From contig DMCZ01000113.1 of assembly GCA_003446655.1 (NCBI GenBank), positions 814 through 18,958 of the forward strand: DNA of 18,145 nucleotides. The letters run 5' to 3'. The position numbers and the translations under genes were made by a program. Below the pieces are notes generated by a model that was not told the DNA's origin, searched no databases, and saw only the letters and a list, made by a program, of their open reading frames with translations. The stretch is from Thauera sp. (GTDB lineage Bacteria > Pseudomonadota > Gammaproteobacteria > Burkholderiales > Rhodocyclaceae). Positions 7,175-14,707 of the stretch are shown one piece after another; within the stretch, counting starts at the first letter, position 1, and the number at the start of each line of letters is the position of its first letter.

Positions 7175-8311
7175 TTAATCGAGCAGTTTCCAGGTGCCGT
7201 TCACGACCTCGATCAACACCGGGCTGGCGCGGTCGTAACCACTGTGGTCGGTCGGCGACATCGTGTACGTGCCGTTGGCACCGACCACCTTGGTCTGCTC
7301 GAGGGCATCGCGCACGGCAACGCGGAACTCGGGCGTGCCCGGCTTGGCGGTCTTCAGTGCCGCGCCGAAGGCGGCTTCGAGCATCAGCCAGCCATCCCAT
7401 GAGGCGCCGGCGAAGGTGGAGCGCGATTCCGGGCCAAACTTCGCTTCGACCGCCTTCACCAGTTCGACGCCGACACGCTTGTTCGGGTGCGAGTCGGGCA
7501 GTTGCTCGGCAACAAGCACTGGCGCCACCGGCAGGCGGTTGCCTTCGACAGCCTTGCCACCCACGCGCAGGAACTCCTTGTTGGCCACCGCATGCGACTG
7601 GTAAATGGCGCCGGCGTACTTGCGGTCGCGCAGCGTCGTCGCTGGCAGCGCTGCCGGGGTGCCGGAGCCGCCGACGAACACCGCGTCCGGCTTGGCCGCG
7701 ATCAGCTTGAGGGCTTGGCCGGTGACCGAAGTGTCCGGGCGGGCATAGCGCTCGGTGGCGACGATCTTGATGCCGGCCTCTGCGGTGGTCTTGGTCAGGG
7801 CCTTGAGCAGCAGTTCGCCCCAGGAGTCCGAGAAGCCGATGAAGCCGACGGTTTTCACCCCGCGCGCCTTCATGTCGGCGACCGCGCGGCCGACCATGAT
7901 GTCCGCGCTTGGCTCGACGCGGAAGGCCCACTTCAGCTTTTCCGGCGCCACTTCGATAGGTGCTTGAGACAGCAGCGCGACCTTTTCCTCGTTGGCTACA
8001 TCGGCCATCGCCACGCCCGAGGTGATCAGGTTTGGACCGAACAGCACATCGACCTTGTGCTCCACCGCCAGCTTGCGGGCGTTCTTCACGGCGTTGGTCG
8101 GGTCGGTGGCGTCGTCGAGCACGATGTAGTTGATCTTTTCGTCACCGAGCGTGCGAGGCATTAGATCGATCGCCTTGCGTGTCTCGATGCCGAGCGACGC
8201 GGCCGGGCCGGTCAGGGAAAAGACCACGCCGACGTTGATGTCGGCGAGGGCGGGCGCGGAGGCGAGCGCAAGCGCAAGCGCGCAGAGCGGCGTGCTGCAT
8301 CGGGTCTTCAT
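7175..8311 (-). CDS. Periplasmic ABC-transporter substrate-binding protein (Peripla_BP_6), paralogue of 433-1587
   Basis: Periplasmic solute-binding protein of a LIV-type importer, 378 residues. The N-terminus MKTRCSTPLCALALALASAP is a Sec signal peptide with a likely cut after ALA at residue 23; the mature protein starts DINVGVVFSLTGPAASLG. The frame is open 44 codons further upstream (to 8443), but that extension would bury the signal peptide, while GAGGAG lies 8 bases before the ATG at 8311, so 8311 is chosen. Long blocks match the other binding protein exactly or nearly so: TVGFIGFSDSWGELLLKALT, GIKIVATERYAR, DAVFVGGSGTPAALP, IYQSHAVANKEFLR and LPVAPVLVAEQLPD. No permease or ATPase gene is next to it, so it either shares the importer of region A or uses a distant one. 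It is divergent from a GntR-type regulator and precedes the monooxygenase gene at 5396-7141. Confidence 0.92.
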   Translation of the reverse strand: MKTRCSTPLCALALALASAPALADINVGVVFSLTGPAASLGIETRKAIDLMPRTLGDEKINYIVLDDATDPTNAVKNARKLAVEHKVDVLFGPNLITSGVAMADVANEEKVALLSQAPIEVAPEKLKWAFRVEPSADIMVGRAVADMKARGVKTVGFIGFSDSWGELLLKALTKTTAEAGIKIVATERYARPDTSVTGQALKLIAAKPDAVFVGGSGTPAALPATTLRDRKYAGAIYQSHAVANKEFLRVGGKAVEGNRLPVAPVLVAEQLPDSHPNKRVGVELVKAVEAKFGPESRSTFAGASWDGWLMLEAAFGAALKTAKPGTPEFRVAVRDALEQTKVVGANGTYTMSPTDHSGYDRASPVLIEVVNGTWKLLD

Positions 8312-8409
8312 GGTGATGTCTCCTCGGGAGGAAATAGGTTGAAAGCGTCCTTGGCTGTGGTCGCCCACGTCGGCGTTTGTCCAGATGGAATTTCCGCTTG
8401 TTTCGACGC

Positions 8410-8450
8410 ACTGGCATGCTAGCATGCCAGTTATAAAACGCAAGCGTTTT
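8410..8450. promoter_or_regulatory. Perfect 22-bp palindrome plus second inverted repeat, candidate operator/promoter
   Basis: Positions 8410-8431 form a perfect 22-bp palindrome (half-site ACTGGCATGCT and its complement). Immediately to its right AAAACGC (8435-8441) and GCGTTTT (8444-8450) form a 7-bp inverted repeat with 2-base spacer. Between them lies an AT-rich core readable as a -10 on either strand: TATAAC on minus (8430-8435) and TATAAA on plus (8432-8437). No good -35 is visible for either. The position between the divergent binding-protein and GntR genes makes these the natural sites for the GntR/FCD regulator; that link is inferred. Confidence 0.55.
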
Positions 8451-8561
8451 ACTCGGGACGGTGGTGCAAGGATGGATGCACGGAGAAGCGGCCAGTGCAG
8501 GTGCTAGGATCACGCCCGTTTCGGCAGTCGACGAGCCACGCACACCCATCAGGCCAGACCC

Positions 8562-9218
8562 ATGGAAATAGCAAACAAAAAGGCATTCATTTTCCGCGAG
8601 CTCCTTGACCGCTTGTTCGCGGGCCGTTACCGCTTCGGCGAGCGCATTTCGGTCAAGGATCTGAGCGAGGAGTTGGGTGTCAGCAAGCAGCCGGTCATGA
8701 CGGCGCTCACCAGCCTTCAGGAGCGCGGGTTCGTGCGCATCACGGCGCAAGTCGGCTGTGAGGTGATCTCACCGACGCCTGACGAGATCCAGGACTTTTA
8801 CCGTATGTTCGCCGCGGTCGAGGGCGTGATCGCCAGCCTGGCGGCGCGCCGGGCGACGGGTGACGAAATCGGTCGCCTGGCCGAGATCAACCACCAGCTC
8901 ACTGCCGTGCCGCCCGACAGTTCGCCAGCAGACGTCTATCGGCAGATCAATGTGCTCTTCCATCGCCAACTGCACGACATGGCGCATTCCAGCCTGGTGA
9001 GTGCGCGCCAGCAGGCGAACTTTGAGCTCTCGGACTTCTTCATCGTGCAGACCTGTGGATTCGATGCGCACCTGCACCTCGTTGCCGAAGAGCATCAGGT
9101 GCTGATCGACGCCATTTCCGCGCGCGACTCCGAGCGCGCGGCGATCATGGCACAGGCGCACATCCTGAGCGTCTCGGACAGCGTGGCTAGCTACCTGCAC
9201 GTACAGCGCGCGCAATAG
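8562..9218 (+). CDS. GntR-family transcriptional regulator, FCD (FadR/VanR-like) subfamily
   Basis: DNA-binding regulator, 218 residues. The N-terminal winged helix-turn-helix (about 5-70) includes FGERISVKDLSEELGVSKQP and ALTSLQERGFVRI, the GntR pattern. The C-terminal all-helical FCD domain (about 77-212) carries the expected ligand/metal positions: Asn130 and His134 in INVLFHRQLH, His178 in EEHQVLIDAI and His200 in AQAHIL, consistent with a metal-assisted carboxylate-binding pocket. No strong Shine-Dalgarno precedes the ATG; no better start is evident. It is divergent from the binding-protein/monooxygenase operon and is probably its repressor, released by an organic acid. It is followed by a hairpin shared with the convergent oxidoreductase gene. 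The effector is unknown. Confidence 0.88.
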   Translation: MEIANKKAFIFRELLDRLFAGRYRFGERISVKDLSEELGVSKQPVMTALTSLQERGFVRITAQVGCEVISPTPDEIQDFYRMFAAVEGVIASLAARRATGDEIGRLAEINHQLTAVPPDSSPADVYRQINVLFHRQLHDMAHSSLVSARQQANFELSDFFIVQTCGFDAHLHLVAEEHQVLIDAISARDSERAAIMAQAHILSVSDSVASYLHVQRAQ

Positions 9219-9292
9219 CGCCAGCCGGCGGGCGAGTGCAGCGCCCGGTCGGGACAACTCACGTCGATTTCCTGCAGTCACGCGAAACGACA

Positions 9293-9330
9293 AGGCCCCG
9301 GCGCCCGCGGTGAAGCGGGGGCCAGGGCCT
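9293..9330. terminator. Bidirectional terminator-like hairpin between convergent genes
   Basis: Sixteen-base arms at 9293-9308 and 9315-9330 pair at 14 of 16 positions around the loop GGTGAA. The hairpin lies in the 151-bp gap between the stop of the GntR gene and the stop of the oxidoreductase gene. On the plus strand it is followed by CAAATTT and on the minus strand by TTGTCGTTT, short T-containing tails compatible with termination both ways. Confidence 0.65.
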
Positions 9331-9369
9331 CAAATTTCGGCATTCAGCCCCCGGAGGAGCCGTCACCGA

Positions 9370-12300
9370 TCACACGAACTGCACGACCTGCGCCGCACCG
9401 CGGGCCTTGGCAGCCTGCGGGTTCTCGAAGTCGGCCAGCAGCTGGGCCTGCTTCGCCTTGGCGAGCGCGATGTGACGCTCCTTGACGTGGCCGTAGCCGC
9501 GGACGTCGTCCGGCATGCTGGCGAGCTTGACCGCGATCGCGAGGTTGTCGCGGTTGAGCTTGCCGCACAGCTGGTCGAGCAGGCGGTCGTAGTCCTCGAT
9601 CGCCTGGCGCTCGTGCTTGCGCTCCTCGGTCTTGCCGAAGATGTCCCACTTGCCGCCACGCAGGTGCTTGAACTTCGCCAGGTGGCGGAAGGCCTTCAGC
9701 ACCCACGGGCCGTACTTCTGCTTGATCGGCTCGCCCGTTTCCGGGTCGCGCTTGGTCAGCAGCGGCGGGGCCAGGTTGTACTCGACCGTGTAGCCGTGCG
9801 GGAACTGCGCGTCCAGCTCGGCCAGGAAGGCCGGGTCGGAGTGCAGGCGGGCGACCTCGTATTCGTCCTTGTACGCCATCAGCTTGTAGAAGTAGCGGGC
9901 GGCGGCTTCGGCGAGCGCCGAGCTCTCGGGCGCGACGCGCTTCTCGGCTTCCATCACGCTCTTCACCTTGGCCGCGTAGCGGCGGGCGTAGGCGGCGTCC
10001 TGGTAGGCGATCAGGTCCGGGACGCGGATCTCGAGCAGGCGGCGCACTTCACCGCTGGCACCGACCGAATCCACGATCTGGCGGGCCTCGGCGGTCAGCT
10101 CGGGGAGCTTGGGCGCCTTGGCTTCGTACTTGTGGATCTCGGCCTTGACGAAGTCGAGGTCGATCACCGCCATGCGGCCCCACTTGAAGGCGAGCAGGCT
10201 CATGTCCACACCCACGCCGGCCTGCTTGATCGCGGTCTCGAACGCGGCGGCGCTGATCGGCAGCGCGCCGGCCTGGTAGGCCACGCCGACCATGAACATG
10301 TTGGTCGCCATGCTGTCGGCGAACAGGCCCTCGGCCAGCGTCTGCGCGTCCAGATAGACGTTGTCGTTCTTGCGCGTGACGCGGTCGATGCCCTGGGTCA
10401 GGCGGTCGATGTTGGGGAACTGCACCGACTTGTCCGACACCATGTAGCCGGTCGGCGCCTGGCCGGTCGACACGATCGCGATCGTGCGTTCCGGATGGCA
10501 CTTGTCCAGGTTCTTGTTGTCGGTGGCGTTGAGGATATCGAAGCCCAGATACAGGTCGGTGCTGCCGTCCGAGATCTTGTTCGAGCCGTCGAATTGGGTG
10601 GCGGTGACCTTGATGTCCGAGATCACGGTGCCGCCCTTCTGCGCCAGACCGGTCTGGTCCAGGCCCACGGCCCACTTGCCGTCGATGCGCGCGGCGTTGG
10701 CGATGGTCGCCGCCACGGTCACCGAGCCGGTGCCGCCGATGCCCATGACGTGGGCGCCGAAGTTGTTCGGATCGACCTTGAACACCGGATCCGGCAGCTC
10801 GCGATCGAGCGCGGGCAGGCGGCCCTTCTTCTTTTTCTTGCCTTCGGCGGCCTCGGGGGCCGGGTTGGGCGTGATCGTCAGGAAGGACGGGCAGAAGCCC
10901 TTCACGCACGAGTAGTCCTTGTTGCAGGACGGCTGGTGGATGCGCGTCTTGCGGCCGAACTCGGTCTGCACCGGCTCGACCGACATGCAGTTCGACTTCT
11001 CGCCGCAGTCGCCGCAGCCTTCACACACGCGCTCGTTGATCACCATCACCGCTGCCGGCTCGTAGGCCTTGCCGCGGCCACGCTGGCGGCGCAGCTCGGC
11101 GGCGCACTCCTGGTCGTGGATCAGCACGGTGGTGCCTTCGGTCTCGGCGAGCACCTTCTGCGCTTCCATGATGCGGTCGCGGTGCCAGACCTCGGTGTTG
11201 CCGTCGAGGTTGACCGCGTTGTAGCGCGACAGGTCCTCGGTGGTGACGATGACGCGCTTGACGCCGTTGGCGATCAGCTCGGCCACCATCGCGCGCACCG
11301 GCTCGGCACCCATGATCTCCTGGCCGCCGGTCATCGAGGTGTGGCTGTTGACCAGGATCTTGAAGGTGATGTTGGTGTTGGTTGCCGCGCAGTAGCGCAC
11401 CGCCAGGCTGCCCGAGTGGGCGTAGGTGCCGTCACCCATGTTCTGGAAGATGTGCTTGGTGTTGGTGAACGGCTGCATGCCGATCCACTGCGCACCTTCG
11501 GCGCCCATGTGGGTGCCCATGACCACGCCGCGGTTCATCCACATCGCCATCGTGTGGCAGCCGATACCGGCGGACACGATCGAGCCGTCGGGGGCCTTGG
11601 TCGAGGTGTTGTGCGGACAGCCCGAGCAGTACCAGGCCGAGCGCGTCAGCGAGGTCAGCGAGTTGCGGCTGTGGATCTCGTCCAGGCGCTTGATCCAGGC
11701 CTCTGCCGACTCCAGCTTGGTCTTGCGCGACAGGCGGGCGTGCAGGGCGCGGGCGATGATGTCCGACTCGAACTCGCCGTGGAAGGGCAGCAGGTCGCGG
11801 CCTTCCTCGTCACGCTTGCCGACGATGCGCGGGGCGTTGGCGCTGCCGTAGAGGATTTCCTTGGCGAACAGCTCGATGAAGGGACGCTTCTCCTCGATGA
11901 CGAGGATCTCCTCGAGACCGCGCGCGAAGTCGCGGATGTCGTCCGGCTGCAGCGGGTTGAGCATGCCGATCTTGAGGATGCGAACGCCGGCGCGGCGCAG
12001 GGCGTCGTCGTCGAGGCCCATCTCCATGAAGGCCTGGCGCAGGTCGTGGTAGGTCTTGCCGGCGGTGATGATGCCCAGCCAGGCGTCGGCGTTGGGCAGC
12101 GTGACCTTGTTGAGGCCGTTCGCGCGCGCATACAGGCGGGCGAGCTCCTGGCGCGCGTAGTACAGCGTGCGCTCCATGTCGAGCGCGTCCTTGCGCACGT
12201 TCATGCCGAGGTTGACCTCGGGCGAATACGGGCGGCCGTCGAGCTCGACCACCGGGGTGACGAACTTCATGCGGTCGGGGTCGACGATGGCGCTGCCGCT

Positions 12301-12921
12301 GCCGTCGGCGACGTTGGTGACGATCTTGAGGCCCGCCCACAGGCCGGAGATTCGCGACAGGTAGTAGCCGTGGAGGCCGAAGTCGAGGATGTCCTGCACG
12401 TTGGCCGGGTACAGCGACGGAATGCCGACGTGGTAGAACATGGCCTCCGACTGGCTCGGCAGCGAGGACGACTTGCAGCTCGGGTCGTCGCCAAAGATGG
12501 CGAGCACGCCGCCGTTGCGCAGGGTGCCGGTGTAGTTGGCGTGCTTGAGCACGTCGCCCGAGCGGTCCACGCCCGGCGCCTTGCCGTACCAGGTGCCGAC
12601 GACGCCGTCGAACTTCTGGTTGCCCACCGTGTGCATCATCTGGGTGCCCCAGACGGCGGTGGCGGCAAGGTCTTCGTTCAGGCCATCGACGAATTGAATG
12701 TTGTGCTGCATCAGCAGCTTCTGCTGCTTGATGAAATTGGCGTCCAGCATGCCCACGGGCGAGCCGCGGTAGCCGGAGATGAACATCGCGTTGTTCAGGC
12801 CGCGACGGCGGTCGAAGCGGATCTGGTCCATCGTCAGGCGCACCAGCGCCTCGATGCCCCCGATGTGGATGATCCCTTCTTCGGCCGTGAATTGTTTGGT
12901 CAGATCCTGTTTGGACGACAT
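9370..12921 (-). CDS. Fused 2-oxoacid:ferredoxin oxidoreductase, indolepyruvate (IorAB) type with DUF6537
   Basis: TPP- and Fe-S-dependent enzyme that oxidatively decarboxylates a 2-oxo acid to an acyl-CoA. The 1183-residue chain joins IorA- and IorB-like parts. In order: pyrimidine-binding-type N-terminal domain (GYRGSPVG near 50); TPP-binding domain with WYCSGCPHNTS, GIGCHTMAMWM near 452 and NMGDGTYAHSG near 497; a cysteine-rich Fe-S segment near 630-675 (CEGCGDCGEKSNC, then CNKDYSCVKGFCP, seven cysteines); a Lys-rich linker (GKKKKKGR) near 694; the gamma/IorB-like domain beginning VMGIGGTGSVTVAATIANAA near 727; and a C-terminal DUF6537-like region (about 940-1160). The start at 12921 is preferred over an in-frame ATG at 12978 because MSSKQDLTKQFTAEEG matches the family and GAGG lies upstream. 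It is the last gene of the meta-pathway operon, 100 bp after the decarboxylase gene, a gap that contains a strong hairpin. The family is clear; the substrate is not, and indolepyruvate or phenylpyruvate are only family precedents. Confidence 0.93.
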   Translation of the reverse strand: MSSKQDLTKQFTAEEGIIHIGGIEALVRLTMDQIRFDRRRGLNNAMFISGYRGSPVGMLDANFIKQQKLLMQHNIQFVDGLNEDLAATAVWGTQMMHTVGNQKFDGVVGTWYGKAPGVDRSGDVLKHANYTGTLRNGGVLAIFGDDPSCKSSSLPSQSEAMFYHVGIPSLYPANVQDILDFGLHGYYLSRISGLWAGLKIVTNVADGSGSAIVDPDRMKFVTPVVELDGRPYSPEVNLGMNVRKDALDMERTLYYARQELARLYARANGLNKVTLPNADAWLGIITAGKTYHDLRQAFMEMGLDDDALRRAGVRILKIGMLNPLQPDDIRDFARGLEEILVIEEKRPFIELFAKEILYGSANAPRIVGKRDEEGRDLLPFHGEFESDIIARALHARLSRKTKLESAEAWIKRLDEIHSRNSLTSLTRSAWYCSGCPHNTSTKAPDGSIVSAGIGCHTMAMWMNRGVVMGTHMGAEGAQWIGMQPFTNTKHIFQNMGDGTYAHSGSLAVRYCAATNTNITFKILVNSHTSMTGGQEIMGAEPVRAMVAELIANGVKRVIVTTEDLSRYNAVNLDGNTEVWHRDRIMEAQKVLAETEGTTVLIHDQECAAELRRQRGRGKAYEPAAVMVINERVCEGCGDCGEKSNCMSVEPVQTEFGRKTRIHQPSCNKDYSCVKGFCPSFLTITPNPAPEAAEGKKKKKGRLPALDRELPDPVFKVDPNNFGAHVMGIGGTGSVTVAATIANAARIDGKWAVGLDQTGLAQKGGTVISDIKVTATQFDGSNKISDGSTDLYLGFDILNATDNKNLDKCHPERTIAIVSTGQAPTGYMVSDKSVQFPNIDRLTQGIDRVTRKNDNVYLDAQTLAEGLFADSMATNMFMVGVAYQAGALPISAAAFETAIKQAGVGVDMSLLAFKWGRMAVIDLDFVKAEIHKYEAKAPKLPELTAEARQIVDSVGASGEVRRLLEIRVPDLIAYQDAAYARRYAAKVKSVMEAEKRVAPESSALAEAAARYFYKLMAYKDEYEVARLHSDPAFLAELDAQFPHGYTVEYNLAPPLLTKRDPETGEPIKQKYGPWVLKAFRHLAKFKHLRGGKWDIFGKTEERKHERQAIEDYDRLLDQLCGKLNRDNLAIAVKLASMPDDVRGYGHVKERHIALAKAKQAQLLADFENPQAAKARGAAQVVQFV

Positions 12922-12961
12922 CGGATTTTCCCTCTGGTGGCGTGGTGCGCTCGATGTGAAA

Positions 12962-12999
12962 CGGGCTGGCGCGCGCAAAAAATGCGCGCTGCCAGCCCG
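12962..12999 (-). terminator. Strong hairpin between decarboxylase and oxidoreductase genes
   Basis: CGGGCTGGCGCGCGCA (12962-12977) pairs over 16 bases with 12983-12999, with one bulged T at 12990 and an A5 loop. Along the minus-strand transcript it lies after the 4-oxalocrotonate decarboxylase stop and about 40 bases before the oxidoreductase start. Downstream sequence (GTTTCACATC) lacks a real U-tract. It may attenuate read-through, stabilise the upstream mRNA, or mark an RNA-processing point; which of these is unknown. Confidence 0.55.
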
Positions 13000-13021
13000 A
13001 ACCTGCAGCGCGTTTGTGTGC

Positions 13022-13816
13022 TTAGACGAAGCGGAACGAGACGCTGCCGAGATCCTGGAAGCGGACGTTGACGTTGTCGCCCTTCGCGACCGGGATGGCC
13101 TCGGTGACGCCGCCGGTCATGATGAAGGTGCCGGCCGGGATTTCCTGGCCGCGCTTGCCGAGCTCGTTGGCCATCATCGCGATCGCAACCAGCGGGTTGC
13201 CGAGGACGGCGGCGCCGGCGGCCATCGACTTGATCTCGCCGTTGACCTCGAGCACCACGCCCAGCGTCGGCAGGTCGAGCTCGCCGAGATCGCGCATGTT
13301 GCCGCCGATCACGAAGCGGGCCGACGAGGTGTTGTCGGCGATCACGCTCTTGAGGTCGAACTTGAAGTCGCGGTAGCGCGAGTCGATCACTTCGACGGCC
13401 GGCAGCACGAAGTCGATCGCCGCCATGACGTTGCCGATGTGGCAGCCGGGGCCGCGCAGCGGCGCCTTGGTGACGACGCAGATCTCGGCTTCGACCTTGG
13501 GGTGGATCAGCTCGTCGAACTTCACTTCGCCGCCGTCCGGCACCGACATGTAGTCGGCGATGAAGCCGAACACCGGGGTCTCGACGCCCATCTGCTTCAT
13601 CTTGGCGCGCGAGGTCAGGCCCGCCTTGAGACCGGCGACCTTGTTGCCGCGGGCTTCCTTGCGGCGCTTGATCTCGTCCTGGATGGCGTAGGCGTCATCC
13701 CAGTCCATGTTGGGGTAATCGTCGGTGATCTTGGTGACGTCGTAGGCCTGCAGCTCGGCGTTTTCGAGGTGCTCGGCGAGCTTGGCGATGGTGGCCTGGT
13801 CGAGGGTGAGTGCCAT
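13022..13816 (-). CDS. dmpH: 4-oxalocrotonate decarboxylase (DmpH/XylI type)
   Basis: Cytoplasmic metal-dependent enzyme converting 4-oxalocrotonate (2-oxohex-3-enedioate) to 2-oxopent-4-enoate with loss of CO2. The 264-residue protein tracks Pseudomonas DmpH closely: LAEHLENAEL, RRKEARGNKVAGLKAGLTS, KMKQMGVETPVFGF, YMSVPDGGEV, HPKVEAEICVVTKAPLRGPG, VEVIDSRYRDFKFDL and AGTFIMTGGVTEA. Probable metal ligands by family are Glu109, Glu111 and Glu142. AAGGA lies 8 bases before the ATG and overlaps the end of the hydratase gene, only 14 bp upstream. In known pathways this enzyme works as a complex with the hydratase, which avoids losing the unstable dienol; the adjacent order here fits that. Decarboxylase and hydratase are paralogues, but the KEARGNK and AGTFIMTGG segments identify this one as the decarboxylase. 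Confidence 0.95.
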   Translation of the reverse strand: MALTLDQATIAKLAEHLENAELQAYDVTKITDDYPNMDWDDAYAIQDEIKRRKEARGNKVAGLKAGLTSRAKMKQMGVETPVFGFIADYMSVPDGGEVKFDELIHPKVEAEICVVTKAPLRGPGCHIGNVMAAIDFVLPAVEVIDSRYRDFKFDLKSVIADNTSSARFVIGGNMRDLGELDLPTLGVVLEVNGEIKSMAAGAAVLGNPLVAIAMMANELGKRGQEIPAGTFIMTGGVTEAIPVAKGDNVNVRFQDLGSVSFRFV

Positions 13817-13830
13817 GTGTGGATTCCTTG

Positions 13831-14613
13831 TCAGATGAAGCGGACCGACGTGCCACCCAGGCCGCCGACGTTGCAGGTGAGGCTGTCGCCGGCGACGACC
13901 GGGACGAGCGGGGATTGCGAACCGGAGAGGATGATCTCGCCGGCCTTGAGGCCGATGCCGAGGCGGCCGAGGGTGTTGGCCAGCCAGGCGATGGCGTTGA
14001 CCGGCGAGCCCTGCACGGCGGCGCCGGTGGAGGTGCTGATGATGTCGCCGTTCTTGGTCAGCACCATGCCGGCGAGCGCGAGGTCGAGCTGGCGCGGGCT
14101 CTTGCGCACGCCGCCGAGCACCAGCACGCCGCAGGACGCGTTGTCGGCCACGGTGTCCTGGATCTTGATCTTCCAGTCCTTGATGCGCGAGTCGACGATC
14201 TCGAAGCAGGGCACCACGCAGTCGGTGGCGCGCAGCACGTCGGCCGCGGTCACGCCCGGGCCCATCAGGTCGTTCTTGAGGATGAAGGCGACCTCGGCCT
14301 CGGCCTTGGGGGCGATCATCGACGAGGCGACGATCGGCTCGCCTTCGTTGTAGACCATGTTCGACAGCAGCTGGCCGAAGTCGGGCTGGTTCACCTTCAG
14401 CATGTCCATGACGACCTTGCTGGTGACGCCGATCTTCTTGCCGACGATGGTGTGGCCGTCATCGAGCTGGCGCTGGATCATGCGCTGCTGGATGGCGTAG
14501 GCGTCCTCGATGGTGATGTCGCTTTCGCGGTCGGTCAGCGGGGCTACCGGGGTGAGGGTCTTGAGCGCGGTGTAGAGCTCGTCGCCGTAGTGATTGATCT
14601 TGTTCTGGTCCAT
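13831..14613 (-). CDS. dmpE: 2-oxopent-4-enoate (2-hydroxypenta-2,4-dienoate) hydratase (DmpE/XylJ type)
   Basis: Adds water to 2-hydroxypenta-2,4-dienoate, giving 4-hydroxy-2-oxovalerate, the aldolase substrate of the meta pathway. The 260-residue protein shows the family pattern: DAYAIQQRMIQRQLDDGHTI, VGKKIGVTSKVV, QPDFGQLLSNMVYNEGEPI, APKAEAEVAFIL, FEIVDSRIKDWKIKIQDTVADNAS and GAAVQGSPVNAIAWLANTLG. Probable metal ligands are Glu105, Glu107 and Glu138. The ribosome binding site is weak (GAGAA about 8 bases upstream). It lies 94 bp after the dehydrogenase gene and 14 bp before the decarboxylase gene on the same strand. An MhpD-type role (same reaction in phenylpropionate breakdown) is chemically equivalent, so this enzyme could also serve the mhp branch, which has no hydratase of its own in the window. 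Confidence 0.94.
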   Translation of the reverse strand: MDQNKINHYGDELYTALKTLTPVAPLTDRESDITIEDAYAIQQRMIQRQLDDGHTIVGKKIGVTSKVVMDMLKVNQPDFGQLLSNMVYNEGEPIVASSMIAPKAEAEVAFILKNDLMGPGVTAADVLRATDCVVPCFEIVDSRIKDWKIKIQDTVADNASCGVLVLGGVRKSPRQLDLALAGMVLTKNGDIISTSTGAAVQGSPVNAIAWLANTLGRLGIGLKAGEIILSGSQSPLVPVVAGDSLTCNVGGLGGTSVRFI

Positions 14614-14707
14614 ATCGTGTTCTCGGTGATGTGTTCGATGGATGGGTGCCTGCCGGTACCGCGGGGAAGGGTGTTGCTGCGCCCCTCCGCCGCGGCGGTG
14701 TCCGGTA

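Noticed and set aside
8312..8443. 44-codon N-terminal extension of the second binding protein
   Set aside because: It would place the signal peptide internally and run over the 22-bp palindrome; the ATG at 8311 has a good ribosome binding site.
8465..8480. TGCA-N8-TGCA near the GntR gene as a BzdR/BoxR-like operator
   Set aside because: The spacing differs from the TGCA-N6-TGCA pattern known for those regulators, and a single pair of four-base words is weak evidence.
9310..13071. 1253-codon open frame on the plus strand
   Set aside because: It lies fully antisense to the fused oxidoreductase gene, has low-complexity composition (Val/Leu/Gly/His/Arg/Asp) and no family resemblance.
14614..14707. 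Possible small gene such as a 4-oxalocrotonate tautomerase between hydratase and dehydrogenase
   Set aside because: The gap is only 94 bp, too short for a tautomerase, and no suitable frame with the Met-Pro start is seen; it only holds GC-rich self-complementary sequence.
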